Shown in pieces: positions 7,324-11,899 of a stretch of DNA of 11,899 bases. The stretch is from Acetatifactor sp. Its GTDB lineage: Bacteria > Bacillota > Clostridia > Lachnospirales > Lachnospiraceae. The notes beneath the pieces were generated by a model. It was given only the letters and a program-made list of their open reading frames with translations, did no database searches and was not told where the DNA came from. A program made the translations under genes and the position numbers. The stretch's first letter is position 1; every line of letters starts with the position of its first letter. The DNA is taken from NCBI GenBank assembly GCA_024699575.1, contig JAILPF010000228.1, positions 1 to 11,899 of the forward strand, read 5' to 3'.

Positions 7324-7545
7324 GCAACCCGAGAGCATTTATTGAACTATCAAGTTGCATTAAAAAGCGTTTTTTATCTCCAAAAGCAACCTAGAAGCCA
7401 AAGCCTGCCTTGTTCGGTTGCATCAAAATAAATTTAGGACCTAAAAAAGCAACCCAAGTGAACTACCTTCATCACTAGGTTGCATAGATGCAAATTTGAT
7501 TACTCCAAATGCAACCTGTTAACTTGGTTTTCTCTACCAGGTTGC
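7324..7545. repeat. Regular array of alternating GCAACC / GGTTGC half-sites, 62-63 bp period
   Basis: Eight half-sites alternate in orientation: GCAACC at 7324, 7386, 7449 and 7511; GGTTGC at 7353 (as AGTTGC), 7416, 7478 and 7540. The period is 62, 63 and 62 bp in the first series and 63, 62 and 62 bp in the second. Intervals from GCAACC to GGTTGC are 23-24 nt and differ in sequence; intervals from GGTTGC to GCAACC are exactly 27 nt each, A/T-rich and partly conserved (start AT, central TTT, end CT-x-x-AAA). Any adjacent pair can form a hairpin; the pair at 7478/7511 extends to 9 bp (AGGTTGCAT/ATGCAACCT), 7511/7540 to 8 bp, and 7449/7478 gains an inner AGTGA/TCACT stem. No gene overlaps it once the DUF3267 start is placed at 7224. 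Function unknown: a phased protein-binding array, a structured RNA, or a cruciform-forming DNA repeat are all possible. Confidence 0.75.
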
Positions 7546-7548
7546 TCT

Positions 7549-7614
7549 TTAGAAAAGTTCGAGGTCAACCCTCAGCCTGCAGTCCCTCTGGCGAGCCTTA
7601 TCCTCCGCAAGCAT
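7549..7614 (-). other. GC-rich block with a 21-codon open frame, no ribosome binding site
   Basis: Between the terminator and the array lies a block clearly richer in G+C than its surroundings. On the minus strand it reads as a 21-codon frame (MLAEDKARQRDC...LELF, then TAA) with a charged composition. The ATG directly follows the terminator U-tract, so no Shine-Dalgarno is available and translation is doubtful. It may be a decayed or repeated chromosomal sequence, not a gene. Confidence 0.25.
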
Positions 7615-7639
7615 AAAAAAACCGAAGCATCTGCTTCGG
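7615..7639 (-). terminator. Intrinsic terminator just after the tRNA-Gln fragment
   Basis: Read on the minus strand: an inverted repeat CCGAAGC-AGAT-GCTTCGG (7639-7622) followed by seven T (7621-7615). It stands 6 nt past the tRNA 3' end, the usual place for a tRNA terminator. It is also the first clear intrinsic terminator downstream of the ABC operon on this strand. Confidence 0.85.
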
Positions 7640-7645
7640 TTTAAA

Positions 7646-7694
7646 TAGCAGGGCTACAAGGATTCGAACCTTGAAATGACGGAGTCAGAGTCCG
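7646..7694 (-). pseudogene. 3' fragment of tRNA-Gln(CUG), 5' half missing
   Basis: The minus strand from 7694 to 7646 matches tRNA positions about 28 to the 3' end: half anticodon stem CGGA, 7-nt loop CUCUGAC with anticodon CUG (Gln), UCCG; variable CAUU; T arm CAAGGUUCGAAUCCUUG; 3' acceptor strand UAGCCCU, discriminator G, then CUA instead of encoded CCA. Upstream of CGGA the sequence no longer resembles a tRNA: there is no D arm, and base 27 cannot pair with U43. A stretch AAGGCTA (7709-7703) matches 6 of 7 bases of the expected 5' acceptor strand but lies far too close. The terminator beyond the 3' end is preserved. A break inside the anticodon stem of a tRNA with an intact 3' end is the pattern left by tyrosine-recombinase integration; the intact copy would be at the other end of the element. 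Confidence 0.7.
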
Positions 7695-7739
7695 AAGAGA
7701 AATAGCCTTGGAATGTCCATAAATGCTGAGTTTTTCAGC

Positions 7740-7919
7740 CTAACGCAAAGCAATATTACCAAGGAATTTACCTAACATAGCCAACAACAATATCTCCTTT
7801 CGCCTAACATTATTTGCTCTTTTGGTTTTCGCTTTAATGCGCACCTTCTGTTCCTTCTTTATTTTCTGAATACTTTTTCGGGCGTAGACAAATCTTCCCG
7901 CATCGTTCCGCCAATTATT
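7740..7919 (-). pseudogene. K/R-rich open stretch, possible gene remnant or short peptide frame
   Basis: The stretch between the ABC ATPase stop and the tRNA fragment has one frame open for 59 codons (stop TAG 7742-7740), strongly basic in the middle (IKKEQKVRIKAKTKR) and hydrophobic at the end (ILLLAMLGKFLGNIALR). No upstream ATG with a ribosome binding site is seen. Internally, AAAGGAG precedes TTG and ATG codons that would give a 15-17 residue hydrophobic/amphipathic peptide. I do not recognise a family; it could be the C-terminal relic of an integrase- or transposase-like gene, or non-coding. The remaining bases 7695-7739 hold only a 5-bp hairpin (GCTGA/TCAGC, 7725-7739). Confidence 0.25.
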
Positions 7920-7938
7920 TTAATAAATCCCTTAAAAC

Positions 7939-8589
7939 TTAAACTGTCATCAAATCTGTTAATGACCCATTCTCCATCTCGTAAACCTCATCACACAAAA
8001 CACTGATGTCCTCTCTATTGTGGCTCGCGAACACTATAGTCTTACCTTCATTTCTCAGACGGTCAAACAGTGATCTCATCTCTGCAACTCCAGATTTGTC
8101 CAGTCCATTCATCGGTTCATCTAAAATCAGCAAAGACGGATCTTCCATGATTGCCTGTGCAATGGCAAGTCGTTGCTTCATACCTAACGAATATTTATCC
8201 ACCGGTTTCTTCATAGAACTATCCAAACCCACTAGACGCATTACCTCTTCCAATCTCTTTCGATTCTTTTTTTGACGTATCATATACAGCATTTCCAGAT
8301 TTCTGATTCCGCTTAATCCATTAATAAACGCCGGTTGTTCTATAATGATTCCCGCATCCGGTATCATATCCGTATCCTGGCCTATCACTTTCCCATTTAC
8401 GGTAATTTTTCCTTCCGAAGGTTTCATAAATCCGCAAATACATTTAAACAGAACTGTCTTGCCAGAGCCATTATATCCAACGATTCCATATATTTTCCCT
8501 TTTTCGAAACTGATATTAATATGGTCCAGAATGACTGTGTTCTGAAACTTTTTAACCAGATTCTCTATCACTATCATCTTATCAGACAT
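7939..8589 (-). CDS. ABC transporter ATP-binding protein
   Basis: 216-residue ABC ATPase that would energise the two membrane proteins encoded immediately upstream. Motifs in order: Walker A GYNGSGKT (38-45), Q-loop Gln85 (IIEQPAF), signature YSLGMKQ (133-139, an LSGGQ variant of the type seen in bacteriocin/lantibiotic and antibiotic-resistance exporters such as BcrA-like ATPases), Walker B LLILDEP (153-159) and H-loop His190 (FASH). The domain is complete with only a short C-terminal extension. ATG 8589 is preceded by AAAGAGG with a 7-nt spacer; a TTG at 8595 directly touches that site and is rejected. The gene overlaps the permease upstream by 8 nt (ATGTCTGA), indicating translational coupling. 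No terminator lies between its stop and the tRNA fragment. Confidence 0.95.
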   Translation of the reverse strand: MSDKMIVIENLVKKFQNTVILDHINISFEKGKIYGIVGYNGSGKTVLFKCICGFMKPSEGKITVNGKVIGQDTDMIPDAGIIIEQPAFINGLSGIRNLEMLYMIRQKKNRKRLEEVMRLVGLDSSMKKPVDKYSLGMKQRLAIAQAIMEDPSLLILDEPMNGLDKSGVAEMRSLFDRLRNEGKTIVFASHNREDISVLCDEVYEMENGSLTDLMTV

Positions 8590-9388
8590 ATTCAATCCTC
8601 TTTATCTTTCCTACGCTAATAATTGCCAACACAATATTCAATAGAATGAATCCCGCGAGTATATATACCCCATCAGGTCTTGAAATAATAGCTCCATATC
8701 TCCAACTATCACATCCAAGCCATGACATGGGGGAATAATATATAGGATACATTCTTGCTCTTGTCATAATATCAGGAAGCATGATCACAATACCGGATGC
8801 AATCATGGCAATGCCTCTTGGAAGCATCAGCGTCAATGCGTACATAATCATTCCCACAAACAAGACCGCCAAAATTAAGTAAAAATATTCTCTGATAGCA
8901 AGAGAAACAGGTGAAAAAGTTTCAATTGCACCCTGTGGTGCGCCATATTGCAAACCGATACGATCACAGATATCCGTAATGGGCAAGGATTTTTCAAGCA
9001 GACTCCATTTGTTTGTAGCTCGGAAGCATTTTCCCATATCAACTATACTGATCACAACGAAACAAGTACTAAGCACAATGCTATTTATTATCATCGATAT
9101 GATATTCCTAATGCATATTTTTTCCCGTCCCATTCTCACAAGGTAATACTGCTCTTCGCGACTTAAAAACGGAACATCTGAAAAGTAGAACATTACGATC
9201 AGCAAAAACATCTTCATAAAATAATTACTGCAAAAAAGGAAAGCAAATAGTGCAATTCCCGTTGTTTCACCATTAGCTGTCCCATAATCCCGTAATGGCC
9301 TTTGATACATATCAACAATAAAAAACAGTAAAATCGCAACTACCACAAGTCGTTTTATTTTTATTCTATACAGCAGTCCTGATAGCAT
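8582..9388 (-). CDS. ABC transporter permease-like membrane protein (second)
   Basis: 268-residue polytopic membrane protein with about six hydrophobic segments (about 14-30, 44-64, 90-112, 165-187, 192-218 and 235-256). It has no enzymatic motif I can see. A soluble-looking loop (about 110-160: GKCFRATNKW...CDRIGLQYG) separates the second and third pairs. Size, topology and position directly before the ATPase gene, with an 8-nt overlap, support an ABC-2-like permease subunit of an exporter. ATG 9388 is 8 nt from AGAGGAG; the frame extends to a TTG at 9406 that precedes this site. It begins one base after the stop of the preceding permease (TAA-G-ATG). The two permeases probably form a heterodimer; substrate unknown. 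Confidence 0.75.
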   Translation of the reverse strand: MLSGLLYRIKIKRLVVVAILLFFIVDMYQRPLRDYGTANGETTGIALFAFLFCSNYFMKMFLLIVMFYFSDVPFLSREEQYYLVRMGREKICIRNIISMIINSIVLSTCFVVISIVDMGKCFRATNKWSLLEKSLPITDICDRIGLQYGAPQGAIETFSPVSLAIREYFYLILAVLFVGMIMYALTLMLPRGIAMIASGIVIMLPDIMTRARMYPIYYSPMSWLGCDSWRYGAIISRPDGVYILAGFILLNIVLAIISVGKIKRIEYV

Positions 9389-9389
9389 C

Positions 9390-10166
9390 TTATCGTCTCC
9401 TCTCAATCTCTTTAAATGTTAGCGCCAATAGCAAGCTTAAGGATAATAAGGCATACAGTACTGCAAATACCAATGACAAGACGCGATCATTAAATGCACC
9501 CACCTCAGAATTGAACACATAGACCGGGCTCAAAAAATCTGGCAGTTTCAACCAGTTTTCAATATAATTATCAATAAAATAATGTAGTAACATCGGAACG
9601 CTCAAAACCATTACTTTACTTTTTATAAATAGAGAAAGATACATCGCACAAACGGCCAATATGCCTACAAGCATTCCTGTCAGCATGGAAGATGCTATAA
9701 AAAACAACAGATAATGGCCCGTTTGAATGAATGACCCAAACAAATCATTTCCCACATAGAATTGAGCAATGTTTCCGTCAGCATCACATAGCGGATATTT
9801 AAAAGCATATGTAATCACAAATAATAAATATCCAGCTACGTAACTGAACACGGCAGATCCAAAACACACCACAATTTTAGATATACAATATCTCATGCTT
9901 CCTCCTCTGCAAAGGGCTTGCCATACATATCCATGTTCTTGATCCTCTGCAAGAGATGTGCTAAAGCAAAAAGAAGCTCCTATATAGGTAATCACAATTG
10001 TACTAAATGTGCGAATTCCCATAAATAACAGCAGCACATCATTGCTTTTTCCCCATAAAAAGCTGTTTAAAATGAGTGCTGTATAAATCAGCAATACTCC
10101 TCCGAAAAGTCGTTTTGAAAACCACAATCTATAAAGATCCGAAAAAAAATATCGATTAATTTGCAT
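9390..10166 (-). CDS. ABC transporter permease-like membrane protein (first)
   Basis: 258-residue polytopic membrane protein. Hydrophobic segments lie near 20-38, 45-65, 95-118, 150-180, 183-203 and 228-250, with a cytoplasmic-type loop SLAEDQEHGYVWQALCRGGS between the second and third, as in ABC-2 type permeases where a loop before TM3 contacts the ATPase. The C-terminus is basic (FKEIERRR), consistent with positive-inside topology. ATG 10166 is chosen because AGGGGAAG sits 9 nt upstream, although the frame extends to an ATG at 10190. It overlaps the preceding gene by 11 nt. Its role is inferred from topology and position; sequence similarity to the second permease is not obvious by eye. Confidence 0.75.
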   Translation of the reverse strand: MQINRYFFSDLYRLWFSKRLFGGVLLIYTALILNSFLWGKSNDVLLLFMGIRTFSTIVITYIGASFCFSTSLAEDQEHGYVWQALCRGGSMRYCISKIVVCFGSAVFSYVAGYLLFVITYAFKYPLCDADGNIAQFYVGNDLFGSFIQTGHYLLFFIASSMLTGMLVGILAVCAMYLSLFIKSKVMVLSVPMLLHYFIDNYIENWLKLPDFLSPVYVFNSEVGAFNDRVLSLVFAVLYALLSLSLLLALTFKEIERRR

Positions 10167-11295
10167 AAATTTCTTCCCCTGTAAAGGCATTGATCAACAT
10201 TTGTGAAAATGCATTGTTTTCGTCACTTTCCACCTGATAATTACAAATCCAAACAGGCAAAATATTGCATTTCCCATCTCCTGCTTTCGAGGCGAGTGCG
10301 CATAACCTAATTTCTATAACCGTAATTTTGTCCTCAGAAAGAACCTCTGAATATTTTTGAATAATCTTATCCTTTACGTCCGAAGATGTGATAATCCGTT
10401 TCTCTTCTCCGTATTCCATGGAAAATATATCCCCGATACTAACCTCTGCAAATCCATCCTTTCGATAAATAGCAGTCACTGTAGCATCGCTGTTATCAAT
10501 CACATCATAATAATTAACAGAAGCAGTCATAATAGGAAGATCCTGTACGGTTTGCCATAAACGAATCACATACGCTTCATCACTTTCTTTCCAATCGTAG
10601 ATATCTACAGTGCCGTCATCAAACCCCCAATCATATATTCTTTCGTATTGCTGTTTCATAGTGGGCAGATCAAGCGCATAAGTAAGCAGTTCATATTCCC
10701 CGCAAGACAATCCGGCACTTTTTAAAAGATTTTCACATTCATTGATTACGTTTTCAACCGGTACGGATTGAATTTCACTCTCCAATAAAAAATGGTCAGC
10801 ATTATACATAGATGCGTTATTATAATTATCGTCAAAAACGTAAAAATATTGTTCATTTAACTGATTCCTGGTATAAATCAGTTTGATTGGATATAGGCAT
10901 ATGGACTCTCCGTTTTGCGTATCCAGGCAACGTCCCGTTGTCTTTTTATTGGTTCTGTCCGGTAAATCGTACTGTGTTTCTTCCACCACAGACTCAATAT
11001 CAGAAAAATAACGAAAGAAACCATCATAATCATATTCCTGATAAGTCCCATATGTCTCCTTAAATATTCCGGATGAGTATTTCTCCGGAATAATCACCTT
11101 AGCGTCAAACTTCAGGTGATCATTGATTCCCTCCACAATTTCTTTCTCATTTTCCCATGTATTCTCTTCCTGTAACAATGGTTCATTTTGCTTCTCCGAA
11201 TGGTCGTCATAAATTTTTGTTTTATGCAAAAACATTACTGTTACCAGGGTAGCACAGATTAAGATAAGTACTCCATACCATACTTTACGGTGCAT
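10156..11295 (-). CDS. Membrane-anchored extracytoplasmic protein of the ABC operon, unknown function
   Basis: 379 residues with an N-terminal signal anchor (basic MHRKVWYG, then a hydrophobic helix about 8-25, no lipobox) and an acidic extracytoplasmic part of about 350 residues. The C-terminus ends ...SQMLINAFTGEEIYAN, which resembles the end of PepSY-type or two-component-accessory (YycH/YycI-like) domains, where a final strand carries 'INA.(T/D)G..I'. I do not recognise the family. Cysteines at several positions (for example CLDTQNGESIC) could form disulfides outside. ATG 11295 is well placed, 8 nt after AGAGGAG. The gene overlaps the first permease by 11 nt, so it is part of the same translationally linked set; it may act as a substrate-binding, chaperone or immunity component. 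Confidence 0.65.
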   Translation of the reverse strand: MHRKVWYGVLILICATLVTVMFLHKTKIYDDHSEKQNEPLLQEENTWENEKEIVEGINDHLKFDAKVIIPEKYSSGIFKETYGTYQEYDYDGFFRYFSDIESVVEETQYDLPDRTNKKTTGRCLDTQNGESICLYPIKLIYTRNQLNEQYFYVFDDNYNNASMYNADHFLLESEIQSVPVENVINECENLLKSAGLSCGEYELLTYALDLPTMKQQYERIYDWGFDDGTVDIYDWKESDEAYVIRLWQTVQDLPIMTASVNYYDVIDNSDATVTAIYRKDGFAEVSIGDIFSMEYGEEKRIITSSDVKDKIIQKYSEVLSEDKITVIEIRLCALASKAGDGKCNILPVWICNYQVESDENNAFSQMLINAFTGEEIYAN

Positions 11296-11315
11296 TTTGT
11301 TTTCTCCTCTTGTTT

Positions 11316-11345
11316 GGAGTTCCTGCTATTTATCGCAGGAACTCC
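11316..11345. promoter_or_regulatory. Perfect 11-bp stem-loop between the secreted-protein gene and the ABC genes
   Basis: GGAGTTCCTGC and GCAGGAACTCC flank an 8-nt loop. On the minus (transcribed) strand the hairpin is followed by AAACAAG, not a U-tract, so it is not a standard intrinsic terminator for the operon. On the plus strand it is followed by TTTTGTC and could stop antisense transcription. In this position it could act as a processing or mRNA-stability element, giving more transcript for the secreted protein than for the downstream genes. This role is inference. Confidence 0.6.
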
Positions 11346-11375
11346 TTTTGTCTGCATTAGCTCACTTAAGTCAAC

Positions 11376-11813
11376 TTATGGAGTAAAGCGACCAGAAAAC
11401 TTCGCATTAATTGTCCCCGAATATGAATCATTCGATTTAGCATATAAAGTATATGTATAATTTTTGGGACAAGAGCCATAATACGGTGCGTTCAATGGTG
11501 TATTCAAAGTAATATTGCTACTAATTATAGCCGGTGTTGCACACCCAAGCCCTCCACCTGAATAATTAGGCTCTAAGAAAAATATCTTGCCACTGGACTG
11601 AGTTCCAACGCCACTAACGGATGTAATTCTATAGTACCAGTTTGTCTCATTGTCCGCTTTTGTTGCAGACGTCACGGTTGCTGTTTTATCTTCATATGCG
11701 GATGACGTCTTAAAAGTAAAATTACTATAATATGCTGTCTGCGCACATACAAACATAGAACTACTCAATACACTTAATGCAATCAATAATCCCAATTTCT
11801 TTTTTAATTTCAT
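11376..11813 (-). CDS. Small secreted two-cysteine protein, first gene of the ABC operon
   Basis: 145-residue preprotein. A Sec signal peptide is clear: basic MKLKKK, hydrophobic core about 7-20, and a signal-peptidase I site VCA-QT giving a mature start at Gln25 (no lipobox). The mature part (about 121 residues) is rich in Ser, Thr, Tyr and Asn, predicted mostly beta, with just two cysteines (Cys91 and Cys115) suited to one disulfide, and a GGG turn at 86-88. Size, signal peptide, beta-rich S/T/Y composition and a neighbouring ABC system resemble the small secreted DUF2712-type proteins of bacteriocin-like loci, but this is an architectural resemblance, not a demonstrated match. ATG 11813 follows AAGGGG with a 7-nt spacer, behind a near-consensus promoter, so high expression is likely. 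It could be a toxin/bacteriocin-like effector or a cell-surface signal. Confidence 0.7.
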   Translation of the reverse strand: MKLKKKLGLLIALSVLSSSMFVCAQTAYYSNFTFKTSSAYEDKTATVTSATKADNETNWYYRITSVSGVGTQSSGKIFFLEPNYSGGGLGCATPAIISSNITLNTPLNAPYYGSCPKNYTYTLYAKSNDSYSGTINAKFSGRFTP

Positions 11814-11837
11814 TTTTCTGCCCCTTTTATTTTTTTA

Positions 11838-11851
11838 TAATTTCGAAATTA
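11838..11851. promoter_or_regulatory. 14-nt palindrome at the transcription start of the ABC operon
   Basis: TAATTTCGAAATTA is a perfect palindrome immediately downstream of the -10 (11859-11864), covering the predicted start site and first leader bases. This is a classic location for a repressor operator. No regulator gene is in the visible part of the island. Confidence 0.4.
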
Positions 11852-11858
11852 CATATAA

Positions 11859-11887
11859 ATATTACAATTCTATTTTAGCATTGTCAA
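11859..11887 (-). promoter_or_regulatory. Near-consensus sigma-A promoter of the secreted-protein/ABC operon
   Basis: On the minus strand a perfect -35 TTGACA (11887-11882), a 17-nt spacer and -10 TAATAT (11864-11859). The predicted start is near 11852, giving a leader of about 39 nt with the AAGGGG ribosome binding site. Confidence 0.8.
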
Positions 11888-11899
11888 TCATTATTTTGT

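Noticed and set aside
7225..7338. Longer N-terminus for the DUF3267 gene
   Set aside because: It would start upstream of the -10 promoter and read through the first repeat unit; the ribosome binding site fits ATG 7224.
7324..7545. CRISPR array
   Set aside because: Only the 6-9 nt ends are conserved; the rest of the units diverge too much for CRISPR repeats, and no cas gene is present.
7324..7545. Integron attC sites
   Set aside because: The cores read GTTGCAT/GCAACC, which do not fit the GTTRRRY / RYYYAAC consensus, and no cassette genes lie between them.
7646..7709. Functional D-armless tRNA using AAGGCTA as 5' acceptor strand
   Set aside because: Only 8 nt separate the acceptor-like stretch from the anticodon stem, the D arm is absent and one stem pair is lost; bacterial tRNAs need the D arm.
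11316..11345. Intrinsic terminator of the first gene
   Set aside because: On the transcribed minus strand the stem is followed by AAACAAG, not by a run of T.

Overview
The window looks like chromosomal DNA of a low-to-moderate G+C Gram-positive anaerobe of the Clostridia, most likely Lachnospiraceae. The reasons are strong GGAGG-type ribosome binding sites before every gene, canonical sigma-A style promoters, a sigma-70-like/anti-sigma-like gene pair of a type common in gut Clostridia, a motile-cell chemoreceptor, and a NapH/NosR-like iron-sulfur flavoprotein. The species assignment is inference. All genes but one lie on the minus strand.

Left part (1-4807). A methyl-accepting chemotaxis receptor runs off the left edge, missing its C-terminus. 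Next to it is an OmpR-type response regulator and an HK with a very short acidic extracytoplasmic loop, joined by an ATGA overlap. Divergent from this pair is a polytopic membrane protein with two 4Fe-4S clusters and a C-terminal FMN domain carrying a covalent flavinylation motif. The 100-base divergent intergenic region holds an 11-bp tandem direct repeat overlapping the candidate -35 of the regulator promoter. This suggests that the two-component system controls itself and probably the electron-transfer protein.

Middle part (4791-7272). An ECF-like sigma factor and a single-pass membrane protein (probable anti-sigma/sensor) are translationally coupled by an ATGA overlap. Upstream is a DUF3267-type membrane zinc-metalloprotease-like gene with its own extended -10 promoter.

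Gene-free stretch (7273-7938). This is the most unusual segment. It has a very regular array of eight alternating GCAACC/GGTTGC half-sites with a 62-63 bp period; a small GC-rich block; an intrinsic terminator; a 49-nt 3' fragment of a tRNA-Gln(CUG) lacking its 5' half; and a K/R-rich open stretch that may be a gene remnant. The tRNA fragment plus its terminator looks like the footprint of an integration event. If so, the host chromosome lies to the left and an acquired island to the right.

Right part (7939-11899). A single minus-strand transcription unit starts from a near-consensus promoter. It encodes a small secreted two-cysteine protein, then (after a perfect 11-bp stem-loop) a membrane-anchored extracytoplasmic protein, two polytopic ABC permease-like proteins and an ABC ATPase. 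All junctions downstream of the stem-loop overlap or nearly touch. The architecture resembles a secreted peptide/toxin-like locus with dedicated export or self-protection, but I cannot assign a known system to it.

Several start codons given here are shorter than the longest open frame. They were moved to the codon correctly spaced from a Shine-Dalgarno sequence, including a TTG start for the response regulator.
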